Origin: Alcaligenes endophyticus
GTDB lineage: Bacteria; Pseudomonadota; Gammaproteobacteria; Burkholderiales; Burkholderiaceae_B
Assembly (NCBI RefSeq): GCF_026344035.1
Contig: NZ_JAPKND010000001.1
Location: forward strand, 744,001-808,000
DNA: 64,000 nt
Direction: 5' to 3'
In this document: positions 8,999-17,475 of the stretch, piece by piece
How the letters are laid out: every line of letters starts with the position of its first letter
Numbering within the stretch: position 1 is the stretch's first letter
Position numbers and translations under genes: made by a program
Notes under the pieces: generated by a model
Database searches by the model: none
The model's input: the letters and a program-made list of their open reading frames with translations, nothing else
What the model was told of the DNA's origin: nothing

Positions 8999-9750
8999 TT
9001 AGTGCTCCTCCCGCTGCCGCGGGTTTGTTGTTTCTTCTGCTCTTCCCAGCTACGCAGCGTCTTTCTCAGATCGCCGGCGGCCTCGGAAATGTCTTGGATA
9101 ATCGCGCGCTGCAGAGCATCAGGATCACGGTCCTGCAGCGCTTTGTAGGCCGCTCTATGGCTAGCCATAGACTGGTCGAAGTGCTTAGGCGCCGCGACTG
9201 CTATATGAATAAGAGGCCCGACTCGCAGCCACAACCCCTCTATCTGATTCATCAGGACGGGCCTATCAGCCGCACGATAAATAAGCGAATGAAAGCGCCA
9301 ATTATTTTCAAGATACATCTCGATATTGCCTGTTTCGGCGGCAATATCCATCAGACTCAAGGCGTTTCGGATGACGCGCATCTGCGCAGGTCCGATCTGC
9401 TTAAGAGCCTGTACTGCGGCAAAACCCTCAAGATTAAGGCGAATATCACGGATATCCACCAACTCTGCGTCCGTCAGGATAGGGACGCGCAAAACACGGT
9501 TGCCACCATACGCCTCAAGCCCCCCATCCCCCTCAAGTTGTCGCAAGGCCTCACGCACGGGTGTGACACTGATTTCAAGGACCGACGCCACTTTCCGCAA
9601 ACTGATTTGCTCCCCTGGGCGAAAGTAACCGCTGATCAGGGCATGGCGAAGTGTCGTATAAACCAGCGATTGCGCAGTAACCCCTTCCTGCAGCTCGAGT
9701 GGGCCCAAGCGGGCCCATCCGTTATGCTGAACGTTGTTGCTCGGAGGCAT
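8995..9750 (-). CDS. GntR family (FadR/FCD subfamily) transcriptional regulator
   Basis: 251 residues from the ATG at 9750. A TTG at 9765 would add five residues and cannot be excluded. The N-terminal winged helix (about 20-85) carries LRKVASVLEISVTPVREALRQLE, the GntR recognition region. The C-terminal helical FCD ligand domain shows the usual metal-site pattern (DIRLNLEG, NWRFHSLIY, SHRAAYKAL). It is the first gene of the dehydrogenase-BKACE(-lldD) operon and divergent from the TRAP operon, so it probably represses both. The ligand is likely the imported acid or a pathway intermediate, as for other FCD regulators that bind carboxylic acids. Confidence 0.92.
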   Translation of the reverse strand: MPPSNNVQHNGWARLGPLELQEGVTAQSLVYTTLRHALISGYFRPGEQISLRKVASVLEISVTPVREALRQLEGDGGLEAYGGNRVLRVPILTDAELVDIRDIRLNLEGFAAVQALKQIGPAQMRVIRNALSLMDIAAETGNIEMYLENNWRFHSLIYRAADRPVLMNQIEGLWLRVGPLIHIAVAAPKHFDQSMASHRAAYKALQDRDPDALQRAIIQDISEAAGDLRKTLRSWEEQKKQQTRGSGRSTK

Positions 9751-10001
9751 AATCAAGTCACTCAAAGTGTGATCTCATTTAGATATTATTGGCGAAAATA
9801 TTGCCCCAAAAACCTACCACGAGTCAAGGCAACCCTACGAATATAACTTGAACATCGACAAATCATACCCAGTCGTAGGAATGGATGCCCCAATATCATG
9901 GACTGCCGAGCCGATTAAATAAAGAATAGCGGCCCTCAGAACATCTGGCAAGCTACTCGTTATGGAAATATAAGTACGTATTTCGGGAAGAGCAAAGTAT
10001 C

Positions 10002-10031
10002 TTGACCTACTTTTAAATGACAAGTTATAGT
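10002..10031 (+). promoter_or_regulatory. Candidate sigma-70 promoter of the dctPQM-SDR operon
   Basis: TTGACC at 10002-10007 and TATAGT at 10026-10031 with an 18-base spacer, about 80 bases before the dctP start. Five of six bases match the consensus in each box. Confidence 0.6.
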
Positions 10032-10038
10032 GACAACT

Positions 10039-10048
10039 CGTGATCACG
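10039..10048. promoter_or_regulatory. Candidate GntR operator (CGTGATCACG palindrome)
   Basis: A perfect 10-base palindrome lies just downstream of the predicted transcription start of the TRAP operon, where a bound repressor would block transcription. Assignment to the divergent GntR protein is inferred from position. Confidence 0.4.
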
Positions 10049-10113
10049 CTTTTGGCGTTACTTGACTGGCTGTCGCTAGCAGCCTAAAACGAACTACTAC
10101 AGGAAAAATAACA

Positions 10114-11091
10114 ATGCGAGACTTCATTTTTGCCACAGCTGCTGCGTGCTTACTCATGGTTGGCAGTGCCTCCGCACAAGAAACACGGGTAATTGATGTC
10201 AGCTTGCCGCTGGGCGCTGAATCGCATCACGCTGTCGGCGTGCTCAAATTCGGAGAGGAACTGAGCAGGCTCACCGACGGTCGTATGACCATTCGCCCCC
10301 ATTACGACAATGCATTAGGTGGTGAGCGCGAAGTTGTCGAGGGCATCGGCTTTGGACTGATCGACATGGGCATTTCCTCAACCGGACCTATGGGTGGTTT
10401 CGTTGACGATTTCATGCTGTTTGATCTCCCCTATATCTTCACCACGCCTGAACACGCTTACGGTTTCTTAGACAGTGAGCATGGCGACGCATTATCCAAG
10501 AAGCTGGAAGACCAAGTCGGTGTCAAGATTATCGGTTGGATGGAAAACGGTTACCGTCACAACACTAACAACGTGCGCCCTCTGAACACCCCAGAGGACC
10601 TGAAAGGTATCCGCCACCGCACTCAAGAAAGCCGTGTACAGGTTGATACCTGGACCGCTCTTGGCGCCAATGCCTCACCTATGGCGTGGACCGAAGTCTT
10701 TACAGCACTTCAGCAAGGTGTCATGGACAGCCAGGAGAACCCAGTTCCAACCATTTATGACGTCAAGTTCTATGAAGTGCAGAAGTATCTGAACCTCACC
10801 GGACACGTTTACTCACCAGCCCCTCTGATGATCGGAGCACGATTGTTCAACTCCTTGTCAGAGCAGGATCAAGCGGCGGTACTTGAAGCAGCAAAAATTG
10901 CCACCCCGATCCAGCGTGAAGCATCACAGCGCCTTGAGCAAGAGTACATCGATAAGCTAGAAAAACTGGGCATGGTGGTAACCCGCCCCGATACCGCCGC
11001 TTTCCAAGCGCGCGTACAACCAGTAATCGAACAATGGAAGAGTGCGGTTGGTACCGATCTTGTGGATGCCGCGATCAACTTCAAGCAGTAA
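10114..11091 (+). CDS. dctP: TRAP transporter solute-binding protein DctP
   Basis: 325-residue periplasmic binding protein of a tripartite ATP-independent transporter, which captures an organic acid for the membrane subunits. The signal peptide occupies residues 1-21 (cleavage after SASA). The DctP family signature is seen: the GGEREVVEGIGFGLIDMGIS segment and, in the second lobe, IRHRTQESRVQVDTWTALGA with the Arg that usually pairs with the ligand carboxylate. AGGAAAA precedes the ATG. It is first in an operon with dctQ, dctM and two dehydrogenases, and a hairpin after it may limit expression of dctQM relative to dctP. Confidence 0.93.
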   Translation: MRDFIFATAAACLLMVGSASAQETRVIDVSLPLGAESHHAVGVLKFGEELSRLTDGRMTIRPHYDNALGGEREVVEGIGFGLIDMGISSTGPMGGFVDDFMLFDLPYIFTTPEHAYGFLDSEHGDALSKKLEDQVGVKIIGWMENGYRHNTNNVRPLNTPEDLKGIRHRTQESRVQVDTWTALGANASPMAWTEVFTALQQGVMDSQENPVPTIYDVKFYEVQKYLNLTGHVYSPAPLMIGARLFNSLSEQDQAAVLEAAKIATPIQREASQRLEQEYIDKLEKLGMVVTRPDTAAFQARVQPVIEQWKSAVGTDLVDAAINFKQ

Positions 11092-11107
11092 TTGCACCCA
11101 CTTTGAC

Positions 11108-11134
11108 ACAAGCCCGGCAATTGACCGGGCTTGT
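11108..11134 (+). terminator. Intercistronic hairpin between dctP and dctQ
   Basis: A perfect 10-base stem (ACAAGCCCGG paired with CCGGGCTTGT) with a seven-base loop follows dctP and is followed by a T-rich stretch. It probably acts as a partial terminator or an RNA-stabilising 3' end, giving more binding protein than permease. Confidence 0.65.
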
Positions 11135-11160
11135 TTACTTCAAAATTTCAGGAAACTCCC

Positions 11161-11652
11161 ATGCAAGTTCTTTTGCGAAAGCTGATACAAGGCGTGGATC
11201 GCATTAACTGGTTGTGTGGATGGCTTTTAGCCGCTCTACTATTGGTCATGACTGTGCTCATTAGCTGGCAGGTCTTCGCGCGCTATGTAATGGGCAACTC
11301 ACTGACCTTTTCCGAGGAAGTCGCTCGGTTCTCAATGGTCTGGCTGACTATGCTAGGTGCGGCTTATGCCTATCGCCACGGTTCGCTGATCGCGGTCACC
11401 ATACTGTCTGAGATCGCTGGGGGTCGGTTTGCGAGGGGACTGCGTTTGCTCGTTGCAGTGATATCTTGCATCTTTGCTTGGGTCTTACTCAAAGAGGGGT
11501 TCAATATCACCGAGCGCGTGGTCACCCAGACCGCACCCAGCACCCGAGTATCGATGGCCTGGCTTTACGGAGCGGTGCCTGCCGGCGCAGCGATGATTCT
11601 GATCAATGCTGCCGCCATCATCGCTGAACACTTTACCGTAAAGAAGGACTAG
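11161..11652 (+). CDS. dctQ: TRAP transporter small permease subunit DctQ
   Basis: 163-residue membrane protein with four hydrophobic segments, the normal layout of the small TRAP subunit that bridges the binding protein and the large permease. The start was chosen at the ATG at 11161, which has AGGAAAC upstream; an in-frame TTG at 11131 lies inside the hairpin and is unlikely. The FSEEVARFSMVWLTMLGAA segment is typical of DctQ. dctM starts three bases after the stop. Confidence 0.9.
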   Translation: MQVLLRKLIQGVDRINWLCGWLLAALLLVMTVLISWQVFARYVMGNSLTFSEEVARFSMVWLTMLGAAYAYRHGSLIAVTILSEIAGGRFARGLRLLVAVISCIFAWVLLKEGFNITERVVTQTAPSTRVSMAWLYGAVPAGAAMILINAAAIIAEHFTVKKD

Positions 11653-11655
11653 GTC

Positions 11656-12924
11656 ATGGCAATGCTACTTTTTGGGGCACTTCTATTACTGTTACTAGTC
11701 GGCGTCCCCGTCACCTTTTCGCTCGGGCTGGCCGCCATTACTGCTATCTGGTTCGGCGACATCATGCCAATGCTGATTGTCCCGCAAGAGATGATCCGCT
11801 CCATCAACTCATTCCCTTTACTTGCCATCCCATTTTTCATCCTGGCAGGCGATCTCATGCAGCACGGCGGCATCTCGCACCGGCTGGTTGAGTTCTCGCG
11901 CACGCTGGTAGGCAGTATGAACGGCGGGCTGGCCATGGTAGCCATCGTAACCTCGGCTTTCTTCGCCGCCATTTCAGGTTCAGGCGCAGCAACCACTGCG
12001 GCAGTCGGGGCGATCTTGATTCCGGCGATGATTTCACAAGGTTATAGTGCCTCTTATGCTGCAGCCAACCAGGCTGCGTCTGGCGCCTTGGGTGTCATTA
12101 TCCCACCGAGTATCCCACTGATCCTCTATGCCATCGCCGCCAATCAATCCGTAGGTAACATGTTTGCAGCGGGTTTCCTTCCGGGATTTGTGGTCGTCGG
12201 GTCGCTGATGCTTTACGCTTATTATCATGCCCTGAAGCACCCCACCGCCCGTGACGAGCCAGCAAGCTTTATCGACATTTTACGAGCTGGCTGGAAGGCC
12301 ATTCTTGCCTTGCTCATGCCCGGACTCATTCTCGGTGGTATCTACGGCGGCATCGTGACACCCACGGAAGCGGCAGTCGTCGCCGTGGTCTACTCATTTA
12401 TCGTGGGCACAGTCATCTACCGTGAGCTGCCGCTGAAAGAAATACCGCACATTCTGCGCAGATCCGCGGTCACCTCTGCCGTGGTAGTCAGCATCATCGC
12501 CACGGCCGGGCTGTATGGGCGCATCATTCTTTCCTTACAGATCCCTGCACAAATCTCCGACCTGGTGCTTAGCCTCATCGAAAGCCCTTGGATGTTCGCC
12601 ATTCTTGTCAACGTGCTGCTACTCTTTGTCGGCATGTTCCTCGAAGCGGCGGCGGCAATCCTGATCTTCACGCCAATCTTGCTGCCGATCGCATTGAAAT
12701 TCGGCATCGATCCGATCCACTTCGGCATCATTATGGTTGTGAACCTGGCGATGGGTATGTTCACCCCCCCGGTAGGACTGAACCTGTTTATTGCATCTCA
12801 AATATCTCGCGTATCCATTACGCAACTCACGCGAGCAATACTGCCTTTCGTCGTACTGATGCTAGCCGTGTTAATGATCATCAGTTTCATCCCCTGGTTA
12901 TCTCTGGCGCTGGTGGGTAGATAA
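11656..12924 (+). CDS. dctM: TRAP transporter large permease subunit DctM
   Basis: 422-residue permease that carries out sodium-driven solute uptake. About twelve hydrophobic segments are visible, with family motifs such as FFILAGDLMQHGGIS, AAISGSGAATTAAVG, IPPSIPLILYA and the C-terminal MFTPPVGLNLF. The length is typical. The gene follows dctQ directly and is followed 52 bases later by the first dehydrogenase, all in one direction. Confidence 0.94.
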   Translation: MAMLLFGALLLLLLVGVPVTFSLGLAAITAIWFGDIMPMLIVPQEMIRSINSFPLLAIPFFILAGDLMQHGGISHRLVEFSRTLVGSMNGGLAMVAIVTSAFFAAISGSGAATTAAVGAILIPAMISQGYSASYAAANQAASGALGVIIPPSIPLILYAIAANQSVGNMFAAGFLPGFVVVGSLMLYAYYHALKHPTARDEPASFIDILRAGWKAILALLMPGLILGGIYGGIVTPTEAAVVAVVYSFIVGTVIYRELPLKEIPHILRRSAVTSAVVVSIIATAGLYGRIILSLQIPAQISDLVLSLIESPWMFAILVNVLLLFVGMFLEAAAAILIFTPILLPIALKFGIDPIHFGIIMVVNLAMGMFTPPVGLNLFIASQISRVSITQLTRAILPFVVLMLAVLMIISFIPWLSLALVGR

Positions 12925-12976
12925 TTACTATGAGCCCGATCGTTCTTCTATCAAAGTAACAACCCAAGAGGTTCAG

Positions 12977-13744
12977 ATGACACTACAAACCTTGTTTTCG
13001 CTTCAAGGCCGAACTGCACTCGTCACTGGAGCCTCAAGGGGGCTCGGTCAGGCCATAGCCATAGGCTTGTGTGGTGCTGGTGCCAGAGTGATCCTTTGCG
13101 GACGGGACGAAGCCGCACTCAAGGAGACTCTGGGCCTGCTACCCACACCAAAGCAAGGCATCATTGAAGTGTTCGATGTCACCAGCGAGACTGCTGTAAA
13201 AGCGATGGCCGACAGGGCGCGGGCCAAGGGGTGGGCACCAGATATCGTGATCAACAACGCCGGAATGATTGACCGAGCGCCTCTTGACGAGATCAATACA
13301 GAAGAGTTTGAGAAGGTGCTGCGTACCAACATGACCGCGGCCATGATCATGACGCGAGAGTTTGCCCCGGAATTGCGCGCTTCCCCACAGGGGCGCGTGG
13401 TGAATGTCGCCTCTATGTTGGGGCTAGTGGCCAAACCCTGTGCGGTATCGTACGTCGCCAGCAAACATGCTCTTATCGGCTTGACACGTGCTCTATCAAC
13501 AGAGCTTGGGGCTTCGGGTACAACCGTTAATGCACTCTGCCCGGGATATACGCGAACCGACATCAATACCGTACTACAAAATGATCCGGTATTTAGCCAA
13601 GAGGTGGTGAACAAAACGCCCCTAAAACGCTGGGGTACAACACAAGACATGGTTGGGCCTGTGGTCTTCCTGTGCTCGCCTTCAGCAAGCTATATGACCG
13701 GACAGCTTTTAGTTGTGGACGGTGGTGCAACGGCGACCTTTTAA
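12977..13744 (+). CDS. Short-chain dehydrogenase/reductase (first of two)
   Basis: 255-residue classical SDR. The NAD(P)-binding TGASRGLG is near residue 17, NNAGM near 95, and the catalytic Ser plus Tyr-x3-Lys (YVASK) lie around 145-165. The C-terminal SYMTGQLLVVDGG is standard. It resembles gluconate 5-dehydrogenase/KduD-type sugar-acid dehydrogenases, but substrate assignment within SDRs is unreliable. A GAGG-like site precedes the ATG. Its place behind the TRAP genes suggests it oxidises a hydroxyl of the imported compound. Confidence 0.88.
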   Translation: MTLQTLFSLQGRTALVTGASRGLGQAIAIGLCGAGARVILCGRDEAALKETLGLLPTPKQGIIEVFDVTSETAVKAMADRARAKGWAPDIVINNAGMIDRAPLDEINTEEFEKVLRTNMTAAMIMTREFAPELRASPQGRVVNVASMLGLVAKPCAVSYVASKHALIGLTRALSTELGASGTTVNALCPGYTRTDINTVLQNDPVFSQEVVNKTPLKRWGTTQDMVGPVVFLCSPSASYMTGQLLVVDGGATATF

Positions 13745-13919
13745 GCAAAAAATTGTCGTGTGTAACCAGTACCGTAGCAACGCAAGTTTGCAGTAACAAC
13801 CGTCGTCTTAGAACGCCCTCTGATTCCACTCCGCACTAGGATCAGCCCGCCTCTGACAATGACGGATCAACAATACGATTGGCGGCTTGGACCGCAGTTA
13901 TTAAAAAAGGAATATTTGC

Positions 13920-14687
13920 ATGGATCTGTCCCTTAACGGTGCGCGCATTATCATCACAGCCGGTGCTGGCGGCATTGGGCGCGCGATTGTCGATGGTTTC
14001 CTGGAGGCCGGCGCAAAAGTTGCCACCTGTGACATCGACGAAGCCGCGCTGGCTACGCTACCCAACGACGTCTTTCGGCAAAAAGTCGATGTCTCGAACA
14101 GCGTTGCCCTGAGCCAATTCATGGACGCAGCGGTGGAGCATCTTGGCGGGCTCGACTGCCTAGTCAACAACGCCGGCATCGCCGGACCGACTGGGCGAAT
14201 TGAAGACCTCGATGTCGGCGTGATTGAGCAATGCCTGTCAATCTGCCTGACCAGCCAATTCGTCACCATAGGCCGCGCCGTCTCACACTTGCGGCAAAGC
14301 CAGAATCCGTCCATCGTGAATATTTCCTCTCTAGCGGGTCGACTAGGCTTCAAACTGCGTAGCCCTTATGCTGCAGCCAAGTGGGGGGTGATCGGCCTAA
14401 CCAAATCCATGGCCATAGAATTGGGACCTGACAATATCCGCGTCAATGCCGTCCTGCCTGGCATCGTGGCCGGCGACCGTCAACGCAGGGTGCTAGAAGC
14501 ACGGGCACAGGCAAAGGGCACCAGCTTCGAAGAAGCAGAGCGCGAGGCATTTTCATTTACGTCGATTCGTAACTATGTCACCCCACAGCAAATCGCCGAT
14601 CAGGTAGTATTCCTAGCCAGCCCCCGCAGCAAGACCGTGTCAGGACAGGCAATTTCCGTATGCGGCGACACCGGAATGCTGGGCTAA
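13920..14687 (+). CDS. Short-chain dehydrogenase/reductase (second of two)
   Basis: 255-residue SDR that does not closely resemble its upstream neighbour. The cofactor loop reads TAGAGGIGRAI (residues 13-23), followed by NNAGIAGPTG and the catalytic YAAAK. The C-terminus ends SGQAISVCGDTGMLG, where the usual VDGG is replaced by CGDTG. An AAGGAAT site precedes the ATG. It is 175 bases after the first SDR and is followed by a strong terminator, so it is the last gene of the TRAP operon. Substrate unknown. Confidence 0.87.
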   Translation: MDLSLNGARIIITAGAGGIGRAIVDGFLEAGAKVATCDIDEAALATLPNDVFRQKVDVSNSVALSQFMDAAVEHLGGLDCLVNNAGIAGPTGRIEDLDVGVIEQCLSICLTSQFVTIGRAVSHLRQSQNPSIVNISSLAGRLGFKLRSPYAAAKWGVIGLTKSMAIELGPDNIRVNAVLPGIVAGDRQRRVLEARAQAKGTSFEEAEREAFSFTSIRNYVTPQQIADQVVFLASPRSKTVSGQAISVCGDTGMLG

Positions 14688-14744
14688 GCAAGACCACTTG
14701 AGCCCGGACCGCCAGCTCAACTTAGAAGGCTAGTCCCTAGACTA

Positions 14745-14790
14745 TAAAGGCCTCCTGCTAAATTAGAACTAGCAGGGGGCCTTTATTCAT
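14745..14790 (+). terminator. Rho-independent terminator after the second SDR
   Basis: A 15-base stem with one mismatch (14746-14760 with 14770-14784) and a nine-base loop, ending in CCTTTATT. It closes the TRAP-SDR operon. The rest of 14688-14967 shows no gene. Confidence 0.85.
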
Positions 14791-14967
14791 GGCGCTATTG
14801 TGACTGTTTAACTCCAATCACCGCTAGCTTTAAATCATAGAGTACCATTTTCAAGTCATTTTGGAATGACAGGCAATACTTAGAGCTGTAACCCTAGTTA
14901 CTCAAATGAGGGATTTCCCAATCTAGTTGCCCAACCTTCTTATCACAAAAATAAGGGCTATAAAGGA

Positions 14968-15405
14968 TCACGTATTAAGACGCATATGCAAAAGCGGATA
15001 AGGCTTGCCCTGGCCATCAAGGGGGGAGCGCCCGATCACCTCAAAGCCTAGATACTGATAAAATCCTAGCGCCTGCTCATTTTGCTCATTTACATCCACT
15101 CTAGTGGCACCCTGAGTCCGTATCGCATGCCTAGCAAGCGACGCTCCCACTCCTTTTCCTCTCGCCTTTGGCGCAACGAACAGCATCTCAATATTGCTAT
15201 CGCTGACGCCACAGAATCCTAATAGTTCTCCCTCACGACTTCTAGCAATACTCAGATCAACTGCATTGAAATACTGCTCTAGGATAAGCGGCTTTAACTC
15301 CAGGAGGTCGCGCTCGGCCAAGAAGCCGTGCGTGGCTCGAACCGACGATTCCCAAATTTGGATCAGCTGTTGATGCTCTGCTTTCCCTGCACTCTCGATC
15401 TTCAT
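14968..15405 (-). CDS. GNAT family N-acetyltransferase
   Basis: 145-residue acetyltransferase of the GNAT superfamily, which transfers acetyl from acetyl-CoA to an amine. The acetyl-CoA pyrophosphate loop is visible as KARGKGVGASLARHAI (about 90-105), and the C-terminal NEQNEQALGFYQYLGFEVIGR segment is characteristic. Substrate unknown. It lies downstream of glmS on the same strand, 55 bases away, and may be read through from it. Confidence 0.85.
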   Translation of the reverse strand: MKIESAGKAEHQQLIQIWESSVRATHGFLAERDLLELKPLILEQYFNAVDLSIARSREGELLGFCGVSDSNIEMLFVAPKARGKGVGASLARHAIRTQGATRVDVNEQNEQALGFYQYLGFEVIGRSPLDGQGKPYPLLHMRLNT

Positions 15406-15460
15406 TTATCATCCAAGCTCTAACTATTTTGTCACTATACAAACAACCGCTTCCCCCCTC

Positions 15461-17293
15461 TTACTCCACCGTAACGCTTTTGGCCAGATTACGAGGTTTG
15501 TCGACGTCGGTGCCGCGGGCGCAGGCGACATGGTAGGCGAGTAGTTGTAGGGTAACGGTGTGCAAGATCGGCGACAGTTTGCCGTAATGCTCGGGCATAC
15601 GGATTACATGGATTTTTTCACTGCTGCTGATGCGCGTATCAGCGTCGGCAAACACATAGAGCTCGCCACCGCGGGCGTGGACTTCTTCCATGTTCGATTT
15701 CAGTTTTTCCAGCAATTCATCGCGAGGTGCAATGGTGACTACTGGCATCGCCTCGGTAACAAGGGCTAAAGGGCCATGTTTGAGTTCTCCGGCAGGATAG
15801 CCTTCGGCGTGGATATAGCTGATTTCTTTCAACTTTAAGGCACCTTCCATTGCTATGGGAAAGTGCATGCCACGGCCTAGAAACAGAGCATTTTCTTTAC
15901 TGGCAAAACGATCGGCCCAATCGATGACTTGAGGCTCTAGTGCCAGCACAGCGGCAATCGCCGTAGGCAAATGGCGTAACGATTTCAAATAGTCGGCTTC
16001 TTGCTCTGCACTTAATTGTTCTTTGACCTGCGCCAGCGCTAAGGTGAGTAAGAAAAGGGCAGTTAATTGGGTGGTAAAGGCTTTGGTCGACGCCACCCCA
16101 ATTTCCACCCCTGCACGAGTGATATACGCCAGCTTGCATTCACGCACCATGGCGCTGGTGGCGACATTGCAAATAGTTAGGGTATGCTCCATACCCAAAC
16201 TACGGGCATGTTTTAAAGCGGCTAAGGTGTCCGCGGTTTCACCCGATTGTGAAATAGTTACCACCAAGGTGCGTGGATCGGGCACGCTATCTCGATACCG
16301 ATACTCACTGGCGATTTCAACATTGACGGGAATACGTGCCAGGGATTCGATCCAATACTTGGCCGTTAACCCTGCGTAGTAGCTGGTGCCACAGGCCAAT
16401 ATCAATACACGATCAATGGTTTTAAATACCTGATAAGCCTGATCGCCAAATAACTCGGCGTTGATACTATTGATGTCTTGAAGGGTATCGCCCACCGCAC
16501 GAGGTTGTTCGAAAATTTCTTTTTGCATGTAATGGCGATAGGGGCCTAGGTCAGCCGCGCCCGTGTGCACGTGCACGGTATGAACGGGCCGCTCTACGGA
16601 TTGACCGTAGCGGTCGGCCAACCAGACTTTGCCCAATTGCAAATCTGCCACATCGCCATCTTCCAAATACATAATTTGATCGGTCGTGCCAGCTAGGGCC
16701 AACGCGTCGGAAGCTAAAAATGTTTCATTAACACCCAGTCCAATCACCAAAGGTGAACCATGCCGAGCACCAATCAGTCGATGAGGCTCTTGTTGACACA
16801 GTACGGCGATAGCGTAGGCGCCTCGCAAGCGTTGTATCGCTTGTTGAACTGCCACAAATAAATCGCCGGCGTATAAATAATCAATCAGATGCGCAATGAC
16901 TTCCGTATCAGTTTGGCTCTCGAATACGTAGCCTTTGGCCTGAAGCTCTGTGCGCAACTCATCATGGTTTTCAATGATACCGTTGTGCACTAATGCAATA
17001 CGCGCATTGCCTTTACCTAAACCAGAAAAATGGGGATGAGCGTTATGTGTGGCCGGGGCCCCATGGGTTGCCCAGCGGGTATGAGCAATGCCGGTAAAGC
17101 CTTGCAGATGGGCGGCCTGCAACTGTTTTTCTAGCTCTGCAACACGTTGTGTGCTGCGAGCCCGTTGCAGTTGCCCTTCTGCATGTACGGCTATGCCACA
17201 GGAGTCGTAGCCTCGATATTCGAGACGCTTTAACCCCTCGAGCAATACTGGAACAATATTACGCTGCGCTACTGCGCCCACGATTCCACACAT
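15461..17293 (-). CDS. glmS: Glutamine-fructose-6-phosphate aminotransferase GlmS
   Basis: 610-residue cytosolic enzyme making glucosamine-6-phosphate from fructose-6-phosphate and glutamine, the first step to UDP-GlcNAc for peptidoglycan and LPS. The N-terminal MCGIVGAV carries the nucleophile Cys2 of the glutaminase domain (1-240). Two SIS isomerase domains follow (about 285-420 and 460-600), and the C-terminus ends [11 protein letters not shown] as in the family. The start is fixed because Cys2 must be exposed. It is divergent from an Lrp regulator across a 182-base AT-rich region. glmU, the later pathway step, lies 1.8 kb away on the same strand. Confidence 0.97.
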   Translation of the reverse strand: MCGIVGAVAQRNIVPVLLEGLKRLEYRGYDSCGIAVHAEGQLQRARSTQRVAELEKQLQAAHLQGFTGIAHTRWATHGAPATHNAHPHFSGLGKGNARIALVHNGIIENHDELRTELQAKGYVFESQTDTEVIAHLIDYLYAGDLFVAVQQAIQRLRGAYAIAVLCQQEPHRLIGARHGSPLVIGLGVNETFLASDALALAGTTDQIMYLEDGDVADLQLGKVWLADRYGQSVERPVHTVHVHTGAADLGPYRHYMQKEIFEQPRAVGDTLQDINSINAELFGDQAYQVFKTIDRVLILACGTSYYAGLTAKYWIESLARIPVNVEIASEYRYRDSVPDPRTLVVTISQSGETADTLAALKHARSLGMEHTLTICNVATSAMVRECKLAYITRAGVEIGVASTKAFTTQLTALFLLTLALAQVKEQLSAEQEADYLKSLRHLPTAIAAVLALEPQVIDWADRFASKENALFLGRGMHFPIAMEGALKLKEISYIHAEGYPAGELKHGPLALVTEAMPVVTIAPRDELLEKLKSNMEEVHARGGELYVFADADTRISSSEKIHVIRMPEHYGKLSPILHTVTLQLLAYHVACARGTDVDKPRNLAKSVTVE

Positions 17294-17475
17294 AAGGCTG
17301 TCTCCACAAAGTTAGACAAATAAGATCTTTTTATTTTGACGCAAAACATAAGAAATTTTATTGCTAATATAGCTATTATTTGAATGATTATTTCATAGCA
17401 ATTTAATTTGAAATTTTTATAATTCCATTTAATTTTTTTGAAATTTAATTTCACATTACTGGATGCGCATACACT
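17294..17475. promoter_or_regulatory. AT-rich divergent promoter region of glmS and the Lrp gene
   Basis: 182 bases, strikingly rich in A and T, with repeated GAAATTT blocks near 17410 and 17440 and several A/T tracts. It must contain promoters for both flanking genes. AT-rich phased tracts are typical targets of Lrp-family proteins, so self-regulation by the adjacent gene is plausible. Confidence 0.5.

Larger units (their letters stand above)
9751..10113. promoter_or_regulatory. Divergent regulatory region between gntR and dctP
   Basis: 363 bases with no convincing gene; a 70-codon minus-strand frame inside it looks spurious. It must hold the promoters for both arms. It contains a sigma-70 type promoter for the TRAP arm (10002-10031), a perfect 10-base palindrome at 10039-10048 and an inverted repeat GAAATA...TATTTC near 9964-9983. 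A GTGATC core also occurs near 9769 on the gntR side. Confidence 0.6.

Noticed and set aside
9835-10047. 70-codon minus-strand frame in the gntR/dctP intergenic region
   Set aside because: No recognisable domain and no clear ribosome-binding site; it covers the TRAP promoter region. More likely regulatory DNA.
13048-13650. 200-codon minus-strand frame opposite the first SDR
   Set aside because: Shadow of a well-conserved SDR gene; no domain is visible.
15461-17475. Possible glmS ribozyme upstream of glmS
   Set aside because: That ribozyme is known from Gram-positive bacteria; the leader here is a plain AT-rich region of 182 bases shared with a divergent gene, and I see none of the conserved ribozyme core.
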